Source of the DNA: Buddleja alternifolia
Taxonomy: Eukaryota > Streptophyta > Magnoliopsida > Lamiales > Scrophulariaceae
Assembly (NCBI GenBank): GCA_019426215.1
Contig: CM033393.1
Coordinates: 6,916,046-6,980,045 of the forward strand
Direction of reading: 5' to 3'
DNA: 64,000 nt
The notes beneath the pieces are model-generated. The model saw nothing but the letters and a program-made list of their open reading frames with translations, did not search any database and was not told the DNA's origin. Each line of letters starts with the position of its first letter. Positions within the stretch are counted from its first letter, which is position 1. Position numbers and translations under genes: made by a program. Positions 34,114 to 45,589 of this stretch are shown here, piece by piece.

Positions 34114-35990
34114 ATGGCAGATCCAGGTACAGGGGAAATGATGAACGTTGAAGGAAATGCTGGAAAGAAGGCGTTGCTGTCCCCAGAGGAAGGAGATCGG
34201 GCAGCCCCAAAAACGCTGGCCCTGTTAGCTAGGTGTTTGGTGGATGAAATGCGTAATCCCATGGGTGAAAACTCACCAGGGGCACAAAATGGAGGGAGAG
34301 AAGAATCACCTGGTGAGGTGGTAATGGTAGATCTGATCGTGAGCAAGCTGAGAGGAATTGTGGACGAAGTTGTCACAGCAGCGTTCCAATCTAAACTGGA
34401 AGGTATGCAGGATTTACAAAAGGAGGGAAACTTGGCATCCCCGCCACCAAAAGGGATGCCTAAGGCTGGAGATGAGAAGCTAGGGGTAATGGTGACTTTA
34501 CCCCCGAAGGAAGTTTTGGACAAAAGGCAGGAAGGCAAGGTTTCCTAAAGGAGGAAGGAGACAGGGAAGAGAACGAGCCCCAGAAGAAATATCGGGCTCC
34601 CGAGGGACGCTAGATGCGTCGGATGAACCTGGAAGAAATAGAAGAGCCGGAAGGATGGGTACCCTCGCCTAAGGTGCCAGGGCAGTTGCCTCTGGTGCGG
34701 CAGCAACGTCCTGGTGCAATAGGAAAAGCAGATCTGCGAGAGCGCCAGCCGCAAGGCTGGGCAGGCAAAGCTGGAGAACTGGAGGATGAAGCCAGTAATT
34801 ATGAGTCTGCCCAATCTCTTTGGGAGATCAGGAAACAAAGCAGAAAGCCCGGAGCAAGCCAAATCAACTTGAGCTCATGGATAAGAGAATGGAGGAGATA
34901 GAGAAGAAGGTGGCAGTTGGGAAAGTTCAGTTAGATAAGGGAATCCCATTCTCGGAATCCATCATGAAGGAGAAGCTACCCCGAGACTTCAAGAGTCTTT
35001 CCATCACACCTTATGATGGTACTACTGATCCTGAGGAACACCTATACACTTTTCGGAACTATGCGCTGCTGCATAGGTTTTCTGATGCAATCAAGTGTAG
35101 AGTGTTCTTAACCACGCTGGCCAGGTCTGCCCAACAGTGGTTCAAACAACTGCCTGAAGGGGTCATTGGATCCTTTGCGGAGTTTAACTCCAAGTTTATC
35201 CATCAGTTCGGCAGTAGCAAAAAACATGGAAGAACCCCACTAAGTCTGTTTAATATCAAATAGAGGGAGGATGAAACTTTAAGGGCATTTGTTAGACGAT
35301 TCAGCACGGCCACCCTAGAAGTACCCTCTGCCACGGCAGACTTAAAAGCTAGTGCTTTCACGTAGGGACTGCGGGAGGGAGACTTATTTAAGTCTTTGAC
35401 CAAGAGACCAGTCGGAGATTTCGATGAGTTACTTAGTAGAGCTGAGAAATATGTCAATATGGAGGAGGCTTAGCGGATAAGACGAGCTGGGCAAGGCTAT
35501 CCAAAAAAGGATAAGCTGGGAGATGAAGGGCAAGGCAAGGTCCACAAGAGTGAAGGAAGGAGCTGGGTTCTAGGACCTGCTCCTAGGCCCAGCATAACAG
35601 TCAGGACTGCATACATACCCTTGAGGGGTTCCAGAAACGAACAACTAATGGCTGTAGAGGAGAAAAGCATAGTACAATGGCCGAAAGGAACGAACAAAGG
35701 ACCGCAGAATCCCATTTGCCTAGTGTATTGCCGGTACCATAGGGAATACGACCACGACACAGATGCCTGTCCCGAGCTGGAAGAGGAGATCCAACGGTTA
35801 GCCAGGTTGGGCTACATGAAGGAGTTCGTTATCCAAAACAATAATCAGTATGGAGGGGGCGGGTCAAGCTCAGCTCGAGGAGGAACCTGGGGACGAGGAA
35901 GGGAAGACCCAGGAAGATGGCAAGGACGAGGGGCAGGCAGAGCTGGCCCCGGAGGAAGAGGAAATTTTCCTCAGCAGGTCGGTAAACTAC
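34114..35990 (+). pseudogene. Gypsy 2 gag
   Basis: Starts at ATGGCAGATCC, 67 bases after the primer site. The N-terminal part (to 34548) is followed by frameshifts, then the gag core (about 34820-35475) with D-G-T-T-D-P-E-E-H-L-Y-T-F and A-Q-Q-W-F-K-Q-L. TAG at 35261-35263 and another at about 35365 replace the CAA or CAG of Gypsy 1. A Y-C-R-Y-H-R-E-Y-D-H-D-T-D-A-C zinc-like motif lies near 35726-35770 and a Gly/Arg-rich tail follows. It forms the capsid. Confidence 0.88.
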
Positions 35991-36790
35991 CTGAAGCTTG
36001 GGGAAAGCAGGACCAAAAAGAGATCAACAGGATAAGTCGAGCTACAATACACATGATCGCAGGTGGTTTAATAGGGGAAGAAACCAAAAGATCACTGAAA
36101 AAACAAGTAAGGAAGGTAGAAAATGCACCTGCCTTTTTTATGAACGTCAACCAAAGTAGACCTGGACAGGAAATTTGCTTTGGACCAGAAGATGCCAGGA
36201 GCGTCCTAACCCCACATAATGATGCTTTAGTCATTACAGCAAATATAGCCAACTACGATGTACAGCGAATCTTCATCGATAGTGGCAGCTCAAGTTGACA
36301 TCCTATTTTATCAGGCATACCAGCAGATGAGCTTGGGACAAACCAAGTTGGAAGAAGCGAAAACCTCGCTATTTGGCTTCGCCGGAGAGGTGGTACAACC
36401 TGTAGGACAGATCACTCTGCCCTTATCCTTAGGAATAGGGCAAAGGAAAAGGACTATGTTGACTAAATTTTTAGTCGTAGACACACCGTCCGCATATAAC
36501 GTGATACTAGGAAGACCTGCCTTGGTCTTATTTGAAGATGTCATCTCCATACCGCATATGAAGATTAAGTTTCTCACACCCGAGGGTGTAGGGGAAGTAT
36601 TAGGAGATCAACATCAATCTCGAAAGTGTTATGTGGATTCACTCAAACAAGTGGACAAGCCTCCGGAAGACAAGAAGCGCAAACCTAATAAAGCTGGTCT
36701 TGAAGATGGTCCCAGCCCACGTCGAGCCAGTGGGGGAACTCATGAGTGTAGAGCTCGTGCCAGGGGAGGCGGACAAAGCTGTCAGGATAT
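35991..36790 (+). pseudogene. Gypsy 2 aspartic protease
   Basis: Reads N-V-N-Q-S-R-P, then R-I-F-I-D-S-G-S-S, the active site, at about 36267-36293. One extra base near 36291 shifts the frame; the continuation D-I-L-F-Y-Q-A-Y and S-A-Y-N-V-I-L-G-R-P lies in the frame 36258-36872. It is otherwise collinear with Gypsy 1. Confidence 0.9.
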
Positions 36791-38175
36791 GATCACACTT
36801 AAATCCAGAGGTGAAGGAGGAGTTGATAGCAACGTTGCACAGCTACGCAGATATATTTTCCTGGTCAGCTAACGACCTAGTAGGGATTAACCCAACTGTC
36901 ATACAACACCATCTGAACGTGTATCCAGATGCAAAGTCGGCCTTACAAAAGAAGAGGTACTTGGGACTAGAGAAGGATGTCATAGTCTGGGCTGAGCTGG
37001 ATAAGCTCCTCAAAGCTAGGCACATTGCGGAAATCCAATTCCCAGAATGGGTCTCCAATGTAGTCTTGGTGCCTAAGGGAAGATCAAAATGGAGGATGTG
37101 CATCGACTTCCGGGACCTGAACAATGCCTGTCTAAAAGACCACTATCCATTGCCACGGATAGACCAGCTGGTGGATTCCACAGCTGGATTCGAATTACTA
37201 AGTACCATGGACGCACAAAGTGGGTATCATCAGATACCTCTAGACGAAGAAGACCAAAGGAAGGTTAGTTTTATAACTACCTTTGGCACGTATTGTTACG
37301 TGGTCATGCCCTTCGGATTAAAGAATGCAGGAGCAACCTATCAAAGGTTGGTTGATATGATGTTTCGCGACCAAATTGGGAAGAATATCGAGGTATACGT
37401 TGATGACATGGTGATAAAAAGTTGAGCTACTAGCACGCATGTACAGGATTTAGAACAAACCTTCGAGACGTTGAGAAAATACCAAATGAAGTTGAATCCA
37501 GCAAAGTGTGCTTTCGGAACTAAGCGAGGAAAATTCCTCGGATATATGGTTACAGAGAAGGGGATAGAAGTTAATCCCGAGAAGATCAAAGTAATCCAAA
37601 ACATGGCGGAACCTCGAGATGTCAATGAGGTGCAAAGATTGACGGGGCGAATCACTGCCCTAAGTCATTTTATTTCCAAATCTGCCGAAAGGAGTTTGCC
37701 GTTCTTCAAGATACTGCGAAAAGCTGAAGGCTTCAGTTGGACGAAAGAATGTCAGCAAACCTTTGTTGACCTGAGGGAGTATCTAAGTCAAATTCCGCTG
37801 TTGACCAAGCTTGTGCTTGGTGAGCCGTGAATATTGTATATAGCGGTAGCTGACAAAGCTATCAGCACGATCTTAGTTCGGGAAGAAGGAAAAGTTGAGA
37901 AGCCGGTATACTACATTAGCAAGGTCCTTAGTGACACGGAGACGAGGTACTCTGAAATTGAAAAAATGGCATTTGCCTTAGTTATAACGGCAAGAAGGTT
38001 GAAGCCATATTTCCTAACATACAAAATAAAAGTCAAAACCAATCAGCCACTCAACGCTGTGTTGGGTAAAGCTAGAGCATCAGGGAGGTTAGTCAAGTGG
38101 GCGGTCGAGCTGGGAGAATTCGAGATAGAGTATGCGGCACGAATAACAATAAAGTCACAAATTTTGGCTCACTTT
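36791..38175 (+). pseudogene. Gypsy 2 reverse transcriptase and first RNase H
   Basis: One frame: D-I-F-S-W-S-A-N-D-L, M-C-I-D-F-R-D-L-N, P-L-P-R-I-D-Q-L, M-P-F-G-L-K-N-A-G-A-T-Y-Q and the catalytic Y-V-D-D near 37393. Then come TGA at 37423-37425 (where Gypsy 1 has CGT), the RNase H with A-D-K-A-I-S-T-I-L-V and K-V-L-S-D, and TGA at 37828-37830. The conserved blocks are otherwise complete. These activities make and process the DNA copy. Confidence 0.92.
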
Positions 38176-38640
38176 TTCATGAAAATGACCAAACCCGATG
38201 TAGCGGAAGACAAAGAAGAGAAGGTGTGGCTGGTGCACGTAGATGGCTCGACTACGTAGAATGGCAACAGTGCAGGAGTGGTGCTCACCACGCCTGAAGG
38301 CGACCAACTTGAGTATGCCATCAAATTCGAGTTCAAAGCAAGAAACAATGAAGTAGAGTACGAAGCCTTCATCATAGGCCTCCAAATGGCACTCAAGGGA
38401 GGAGCTAGGAACCTGATAGTATATTCAGATTCGCAGCTCGTGATAAAATAAGTAGAAGGCGAGTATGAAGCCAAGGAGAAGAGAATGATGGAGTATCTAA
38501 AAACCATAGATACATTACGAAAAAACTTCGACAAACTGGAGGTACACCAGATACCTCGAGCTGAAAACGCCAAGGCAGACTTCCTGTCAAAGCTGGGTAG
38601 CTCTGTCACCGATTGCAAGACACGGAAAATCACCATCCAG
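38176..38640 (+). pseudogene. Gypsy 2 second, archaeal-type RNase H
   Basis: V-H-V-D-G-S, N-N-E-V-E-Y-E-A, V-Y-S-D-S-Q-L and N-A-K-A-D-F-L-S-K-L hold the four acidic positions. Stops are TAG at 38257-38259 and TAA at about 38449 (both fit CAG/CAA to T changes). The domain is diagnostic for the Tat lineage. Confidence 0.9.
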
Positions 38641-39924
38641 TCTGTTGCAAGATCTAGTAGTGATAAGGAGGTCATGCAGGTGAAAGAAGAAAACGATTGG
38701 AGGACCGAACTAATCCAATATTTCAGGAATGGAACATTACTCGAAGAACGAAACTCTAAACAAAGGTTGCTCACACGAGCATCTAGGTTCTTCCTGATCG
38801 ACGGTGTCCTCTATCAGAAGGCGTTTGTGCAGCCGCACCTAAGGTGTGTGTCCAAGGAAGAAGGAGGCTACGTGCTTAGAGAAATTCATGAAGGGTGTTG
38901 TGGCAGCCACATAGGAGGGGTTGCCCTAGCAGGGAAAGCACTCAGAGCTGGATACTTTTGGCCGACTTTAAAAGAAGATGCAGCTGAGTTGGTGAAGAAG
39001 TGTGAACAGTGTCAGGTGCATGCCAGCCTTATCCATCAACCAGTGGAAATGATGCGCACAATGAATGTCCCTTGCCCGTTTTCAAGATGGGGTATGGACA
39101 TTGTGGGACCTTTCCCTGTAGCAAAGGCCCAAAAGAAGTTTCTACTAGTACTAGTAGATTATTTCAGCAAGTGGGTGGAAGCTGAAGCTCTAGCCCGGAT
39201 CACGGAGGCAGAAGTTATTCGGTTCTTATGGAGGGACATAGTGTGCCGATTTGGCATACCTAGAGAGATAATAGCTGATAATGGATGACAATTCAGTGGA
39301 GTAAAGCTGAGGAGTTGGTGTGAGGAGTTGGGAATTCAGCAGCGTTTCAGCTCGGTGGCTCAGCCTCATACCAATGGTCAGGTTGAGGTCACTAATAGAA
39401 TTATAGTACAAGGTTTAAAAACTAGACTGGAAGAAGCGGAAGGGAATTGGGTAGATGAACTACAATCTGTATTGTGGTCGTATCGGACCACTCCCAAGTC
39501 TACTATAGGAGAAAGTCCTTTTAACCTGGTATACGGAGCTGAAGCTGTCATACCTGCAGAGATCAGAGTACCGACCCACCGGGTCAGGTACTTTGACCCA
39601 GAGCAGAATGAGGAGAGGTTGAGAGAATATCTGGATTAGATCGAGGAGAGCAGGACGACGGCATACCTACGAATGGAGAAGTACAAGCAGAGAATCCAAA
39701 GAGCTCAACGAGTAAAAGTGAAGACCCGAGCTCTCCAGATAGGAGACCTGGTGCTAAAGAGGGTGGATGCTGTCCGTACAGTGAAAAAGCTGGACCTCAA
39801 TTGGGAAGGTCCCTACAAAGCGGTCAAGGTGGTAGCAGGAGGAGCTTATGAGCTGGTGGATGGCAAGGGAAAACCGCTCCCTCGCCCTTGGAATATTCAA
39901 AATCTTAAAAAGTTTTATGTCTAA
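38641..39924 (+). pseudogene. Gypsy 2 integrase
   Basis: H-H-C-C zinc module (R-E-I-H-E-G, then C-E-Q-C-Q), core with M-D-I-V-G-P-F, I-A-D-N-G and V-E-V-T-N-R giving the D-D-E triad, and a C-terminal module with L-V-L-K-R and E-G-P-Y-K. TGA at 39286-39288 replaces CGA directly after D-N-G; TAG at 39637-39639 precedes the last module. The frame ends at 39922-39924. It inserts the DNA copy. Confidence 0.92.
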
Positions 39925-41347
39925 ATGTTCTTTATCCTGACTGACGCTATTATGAGTTGTGTATTTTTCAGGAATACCTGGAAGGAATGTAATATCCCGC
40001 CTGCAGGATTGGATGCAGAGCTCCACTCGAAAATTTTGGTAAGATTTTGCTTTGTTTTTATAAAGTTTTGCGAATGTTGTACCTATATTTTATGCGAATA
40101 ACCGTGGATATGCTTATGAAACTGTGAAACAAAGTAAAGGGGAGTTGGTGGAAGGGGAGGTAGCTGGAGATAGGATGCACCACCTGGATGGGTAGCCCGA
40201 ATTCGTATAGCTAGGCGACCTGCAGTTTTGAATCCGATGGCCCCATACCAAGAGGATATAAGGGTGGGTTGGTGCGGAGTTATTTTGGGAATAATTCTGT
40301 GACCAACTCGCATTGGAAGACTGGGGTTAAGGGAGCTACAAGGTTGGCTGGAGATATAAGGCTGGAGGAGGGGACTAATTCTCCCATTCCTGGCTGAAAT
40401 AAGGTGGGAGAATCGGGAAAAGAGAGTATAAGGAACGATGCCAACGGTAGCAGGCTGGCCAGCTGTGAGCCCGTTGATGAAATATGTGGGAATGGAGAGG
40501 AGAAAAATGGGAAACAAGGAAGGTGAAAAATAAGAATGGCAGGTCTCCACGACTGAGCATAAGAATGGCAGGTCTCCACGACTGCGCATAAGAATGGTAG
40601 GTCTTCACGACTGCGCATGAAATTGGCAGGTCTTCATGACTGCGTGAGATTAGCAGATCTGCATGACTGCACACGGGAAGGGCAAGTCTCCACGATTGCA
40701 TCATGGCATAGTTGGAAGCTACGGCTCAGCTAGTACTCTATCAGAATTTATTGAAGTAAAACTAACAAGGCGATCTGTAGAAAGAATGTTTGTCTGTTTG
40801 ATATCTTTCAGGAATGGTTCCTAAGCTAGAAAGGAAAGCACATGTATGGCTTGAGAAATTTGTAAGTATTGTCTCACAAATTTAACGCTTTAAGCCTTAT
40901 TTATACATCAAATGTTGAAAGGAGATTGTTAATACCATTTGGTAACCAAACGATTAAACCAACCTACAGAGCTGACTAACCTACCTCCCGCAAGGGAAAA
41001 AGCAAGTTTTATATGTTCAAAATTTTCAGGAAAAACAGCAGACATCCTCAGAAAATGGTATACGAAGGCACTCCAATGAATAAGCAAGTAAGTAAAACCA
41101 TGCACATCAAAAAGCTGTGTAAAACGCAGGAACAAGAAAGGAAGCACATTAAAGCATATTCCTAATACTCCCTTAAGGGGAAAAACCATCACAAAATATC
41201 TCTGCCTAAAACTAGGCAGGCAGAACACAAAGACAGAAATTAAAATTGTCCATGGGGGGCTACATATGGCCAAAACAAAAAATGGGAAAGGTTGTATGAA
41301 GGGCTACATATGCCCAAACAAGCACCATCACTAATGTTCTTAAAATA
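39925..41347 (+). other. Gypsy 2 3' untranslated region
   Basis: Non-coding between integrase and the end of the antisense gene. The minus-strand frames at 40083-40704 overlap a minisatellite and show no protein family. Confidence 0.6.
40532..40704. repeat. 29-bp minisatellite, about six copies
   Basis: Unit AAGAATGGCAGGTCTCCACG plus ACTGCGCAT. The first three copies are nearly identical (starts 40532, 40561, 40590); the last three are diverged. Such arrays are common in the 3' region of Tat elements. Confidence 0.85.
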
Positions 41348-42017
41348 TTATGCTGCGGGGTTAGTCTCAACCCCCGCAGTTGTATCATCCACCTGACCAA
41401 AAGGAGTTGTGTCCGCAGCTAAGGGCGGTTCGACCACGGTACCTTCAGGTTGGATAGCCAAAAGAGGAGTTATAGAAGAAGCTGGAAGAGGGTCCTCTGG
41501 AGGAGCTGGGGGCTCTTCACCCTTGGAGTGAGCCATAAAAGCTGCGGCAGAATCCAGGAAGGAGGTAGAGCTGCCAGCAGGAGGATAGGCCTGAGCTCGG
41601 AATTGAGAGACGCACCAATCAAACCCCTTGAAGAAAAACTCCAAGGATTAGTCGTCCACTTGAGCAGCAAATTCATCAGAGGACAGGAGAGTTACTTTTT
41701 GTGCAGCAAGCAAAGATTTGCCCTCCTCCGATTCAGGAAAGGCCTCTAGCCAAGTTTGATGTTCTCTGCTTAAAGCTTCCTGCAGCTGCGCGGCTTAGCT
41801 ATCCAGAATAGCTTTCTTCTCTTTGGCCAGCTCTTTGGCTTTGGCTGCAACCTTGTGGTAGTGGGATTCGTGAGCTTGCAGATCCTTGAGCATTTTCTGC
41901 TCTTTCTCCTCCCAGGTTTACTGGGGCCTGCTTGAGTTTGTTCACCTTTTTGTCCAGGCCCTTGACCTCATCTGAGCGGTCTAGGTCCAGGAAAGACTGG
42001 ACAAATAGCTGGAAGAA

Positions 42018-42096
42018 CTGCACATACAAAGAGTAAGTTAACAAGCATGGAACTATGAAAGAAAACGAAGCTGAATAACCTAAGATGATGGCGTAC
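42018..42096 (-). other. Candidate intron 2 of antisense gene
   Basis: On the minus strand, CCAAAG|GTACGC to TATGTGCAG|TTCTTCC, 79 bases. Removing it joins V-A-P-K to F-F-Q-L-F-V-Q-S-F. The upstream frame needs one indel. Confidence 0.5.
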
Positions 42097-42594
42097 CTTT
42101 GGAGCAACTTCTAAAGTCATATTCATGACTTCTTGGCGGGGAAGGGGACAGATGGTGGCGATCCAAAAGGTTAACCAAACTCTTCAAGTATTCTCTTAGG
42201 GTGGCACGGTCCTTGGTCTTCAAAATAGATTGAGGGGGCATATCCTGAGCTCTAGAGCGCGTCCGCAAAGCTGGCAGATCAGGAGTAGCAAAAGAAAATT
42301 GAGGCAGGAAATCTCTGAAATTTTCCTCAGAACCACGGCGTTTGGTAGGAGGAGCATCAGAGGAAGCATCCGTGTCAGCTGGCCTTTTGCCTATAGCTAT
42401 CTCCCTAGCCGTGGCCAGGTCCCGATTTGAACGACCTACAGCAGCTTGGGGCTGGGATGAAGGAGCAGCTACTTGAACCGCACGTAGGGGTGGACCACCT
42501 AGGGTAGGGGGAGGCAGAGCTGGAGGTGGACCTCCAATTAGTTTTCCTCTGCGCTTAAAAGCCTCGGCAGCTCGAGTAGCATCCATTAGTTGCT

Positions 42595-42676
42595 CTGTCC
42601 AAAGTAAACAAAACCAATATCGGCATACAAAAGGTGAAAAAACCGAAGGAGCAAAACAAGCACAAAGCTAGACTAC
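42595..42676 (-). other. Candidate intron 1 of antisense gene
   Basis: On the minus strand, ACTTTAG|GTAGTC to TTTGGACAG|AGCAACT, 82 bases. Removing it joins G-E-T-L to E-Q-L-M-D-A-T-R-A-A in one frame without any other change. Confidence 0.6.
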
Positions 42677-43752
42677 CTAAAGTCTCGCCCTGCATATCAA
42701 CCTGCCCGGGACTTAATCCAAAAAGATATAAGAGACGGGGATCGGTCAACTTTCCCAAGTCTCTAGGCTGCCAATTTATGTAGGCCAACAAACTTTTATA
42801 GATAACAGGCATCGCACGAACGCGATAGGCGTTGGAACCCTCAATGCGATCGAGGAAGTCACGACGAAAATCCCACTCTTCATCCTCGGGGGGGGGGGGG
42901 CATATGAAAAAATAATTTTTCTTCCACTCTTTCTCAACAGTAGGATATGAGCCTATGAAAGATGTCTACGAAGATGCGCGGGGAAGAAACAAGGCGTAAA
43001 AGAAGTCAGAAGTAGGTGTGTGACCCAAACTCTGGAGGAGCACAGAGAAACCTGCCATTATGCGAATGGCGTTGGGAGCTAGCTGGTTTAGGGGAAGCCT
43101 AAACTTGTTTACAATAGAGACAAACAGGGGAGGTATGGGGAAGTGCAGACCTGCACGAAGCTGAGCTACATAGAAGCACGTAAAACCTGGAGATGGGGCG
43201 ATGGGGCCTATCATTCGCAGATGGAACTACAACCTTATAAGCATCCGAGATACCATAGTTCTGGCGTATGATCTGACCTTGCCTAGGGGTAAACCTAGAG
43301 GTGAAAACTTCGCAAAAGGAGGTATTCTGGGCGATCAAGGTTTTTTCTCGACTGTTCAAGATAGCTAAATCCACTTCCCCTAGGGCATCTGGGTCAGGAA
43401 GGTTCAAATCCTCATTATCTGAGGGAGAACCAGCCTGCCCTGCCCCGAAATTAACACTAGGAGTTAGTGATGGGGGTTTATCCCCACTGCGACCATCTGA
43501 AAGAGTTTCGGAGGAGGAGAGATCCACAAAATCTAGGTTTCTTAAAACCTGGGTGGCACTAAATGAAGCCTCCACTGAGGGAAGAGACGAGGAACTCTCG
43601 GCCATAACCATGGCGTCGGGTTCCCGCAAGTTCACAGGATTGGTATAATTTTGCGAATCTGAATCTAAACTATTTGACATATTGACAAAGAGACACAGCA
43701 AAACCAACATAACCGAACGATTCACAACAAAATTAGAAGTAATAAAGAGCAA

Positions 43753-44257
43753 AGAATATAAGGGATGATAAATACCTAGAAATGGGCGGCGAACGTGGAG
43801 TAACTGCCAACTTGAAGAAGGGAGAAAACGAGAAGTGGAGGAAAAAGTGGGAAAAACTCTTAAAGGAACAGGCAGAAGACCATGGAAGGAAGAAATTTAG
43901 TTTTTTGGTAATTGAATATCTTTTGAAAATAAAGGAAAGCTTTGGAAAAAGGCGGGTTAAATTATTAACCCTACACGTGGCCCTGATCTAGACGTCTGAA
44001 AAGGGGGCAATTATGGCAGCAAGAAAACCGGCGTAATGATGAGGCACGACCTCCCAGGGACCATCAAAAGCCTGCCAGACGTGGGGAAGCTCAACCGGCG
44101 AGGTCTTTTCTGTCAAATAAATATTAGGGTTTCTTAAACCCACCTGTGGAGATCATTCCGTTTCTTTAGCTGGAGCAGTTTTGTGTCTCCACATAGTTTG
44201 GTCAGCTTGTTCCGAATTTTATCTTCTCAACTCTCATAGCTTGACAAGTCAAACTAC
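43753..44257 (+). other. Gypsy 2 region before the polypurine tract
   Basis: Non-coding sequence upstream of the antisense gene and before the 3' LTR; any antisense promoter should lie here. I see no clear TATA box. Confidence 0.5.
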
Positions 44258-44274
44258 GGAGTTGGGGGGACTAT
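44258..44274 (+). promoter_or_regulatory. Polypurine tract of Gypsy 2
   Basis: GGAGTTGGGGGGACTAT directly before the 3' LTR start, TGATGTAGG. Confidence 0.85.
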
Positions 44275-44848
44275 TGATGTAGGTAGAATTCAGATCTTGG
44301 GCCAAGCTGAGGAAGTCCAAGGTTTAATGGGCCAAAGACCATTAAGATGGTAAATTCAAGTCCATTCTGGAAGATGCCCAGCCTGAGCTAGAAGAGCTGG
44401 AAGACCTGCCAGCCTGGACCTGCGAGGAAGCGCGTATCTATATAAGGCAATGCTGGGGACAAGTATCAATCAAGTCAATACTTACCTTAAATGAAGATCT
44501 GGCGGAATTAAGTAATAGATTAGCATTAATGATGATTGATGCATGATTAGACATATCCTAAAATTAGAAGGATGCTGATTTATTGTCTTACCTTATGTAT
44601 AAATAGTATAGTTGACTTTCTACAATTTACCCCACCCCATCAAACTTGTATAAATACCAACCTAAAGCATAGTAAACGGACACCTTTTGAATCCCCGTGG
44701 ACGTAGGTCTAATTTTTGGGCCGAACCACGTTAAATCTCTTGTTATTTATATTATCGCACTTACATTACTCGCTTATATCTCACAATAATACTCATATTA
44801 TCCCTATTATTAATATAAATATTATTGGTGTGAAACCCACACACATCA
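44275..44848 (+). repeat. 3' LTR of Gypsy 2
   Basis: TGATGTAGGTAGAATTC to CACACATCA, 574 bp, collinear with the 5' LTR. TATA box at about 44438-44447. Confidence 0.93.
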
Positions 44849-45417
44849 GCCGATATTATCAGATATCGGCCGATAATATCAGCGATATCATGATAATATC
44901 GGATTATATCGATAATATCGGCCGATTTTCCAATGATAGCGGCCAATTTTCTGTTTTGAATGAACTGTTGTTGTTGAAGAAAAAGCTGCTGCGTGGTGAG
45001 ATGCTTTTGAAGAAGACAAAGCTAAAAAGAATAAGTTTCTGTTTTTTTTCTTTTTTTAGAAACTAGGTCTCCTTATTTTTGGTACGAATAGGAATAGGTT
45101 TGCTTTTCTTTTTCAGAGAATTTCCCAGCTTTATGTCTTTCTTTGTATTATTCACAATAGTGGTTCACGAGATGATTCACGGGATGAAGTGTAAATATAG
45201 TTTGAAGAAAGTATATAAGCATGTATATATTGCTTATTAACTCATACTAGCAATTTGTGTTATTTACATTTTTCTTTAATTTTACTAATTTTTTTAGAAT
45301 TTTTGGAGCATTTTATAATGCTTTTGTAACGTATCGCCAATAATATCCCGATATGCCGCGACCGATATGGAACAACACCCGCCCATATTATCACCGATAC
45401 CGTGACTTTGAACCATG

Positions 45418-45589
45418 ACCACAAGAGAGGCCTCTAGGCTATTAAAGCCAAAAATGGCGGAAAGTTTCCCCACCATGAGAAGGCGGCAGCCGCAACACAA
45501 GTGGCGGAGAAGCCACCCAAATTTTACCCGGCTGATGATGTCAAGAAGCAGCTCGCCAACAAGCGCAAGCCTAAACCCACCGAGCTCAG
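45418..45589 (+). pseudogene. RPL6: 60S ribosomal protein L6 fragment, second piece
   Basis: After the TIR element the L6 reading resumes: Y-H-K-R-G-L, a TAG at 45435-45437 where L6 has the TGG tryptophan, then [23 protein letters not shown] and R-K-P-K-P-T-E-L. The exon ends at CTCAG|GTGAGA. The first eight bases repeat the target duplication. The retained intron shows that the fragment was captured as DNA, not through RNA. Confidence 0.88.

Larger units (their letters stand above)
41348..43752 (-). pseudogene. Antisense gene of Gypsy 2, Transposase_28-like
   Basis: Runs against gag-pol, between integrase and the 3' LTR, where Tat elements are known to carry an extra antisense ORF. The first frame (likely start 43680, M-S-N-S-L-D) is acidic and serine-rich. 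After a frameshift near 43200 it reads L-R-A-G-L-H-F-P-I-P-P-L-F and L-A-P-N-A-I-R-I-M-A-G-F, which recalls the putative gypsy-type transposon family (Transposase_28); an HMM search should confirm. Then come a Pro-rich linker (about 42400-42550) and a coiled-coil-like Lys/Glu/Ala segment (about 41720-41930), ending in an Ala/Pro-rich tail. Two introns fit (42595-42676 and 42018-42096). Stops near 42977, 41797 and 41655 show decay. The function is unknown. Confidence 0.68.
33454..44848 (+). mobile_element. Complete Tat-type Gypsy retrotransposon
   Basis: Both LTRs (574 bp each), primer site, gag, protease, reverse transcriptase, two RNase H domains, integrase, an antisense gene, a minisatellite and a polypurine tract are all present. 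CCGA flanks both ends (33450-33453 and 44850-44853; the fifth base is A on the left and G on the right). The LTRs differ at roughly 20-25 positions by eye, so the insertion is not recent. Pol is one frame broken by at least six stops, most explained by C-to-T changes. Confidence 0.93.
33333..45417. mobile_element. hAT-like TIR element split by Gypsy 2
   Basis: Terminal inverted repeats CATGGTTCAAAGT (left) and the complement of ACTTTGAACCATG (right), with the 8-bp duplication ACCACAAG (33325-33332 and 45418-45425), suggest an hAT-type non-autonomous element. Without Gypsy 2 it would be about 690 bp. Its subterminal parts (33345-33453 and 44849-45410) are full of CCGATATC/GATATCGG palindromes. 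It has no transposase. Confidence 0.78.

Noticed and set aside
38169..38774. 201-codon minus-strand frame
   Set aside because: Shadow of the Gypsy 2 RNase H and integrase.
40083..40704. Minus-strand Ser/Pro/His-rich frames
   Set aside because: They overlap the 29-bp minisatellite and have no conserved domain.
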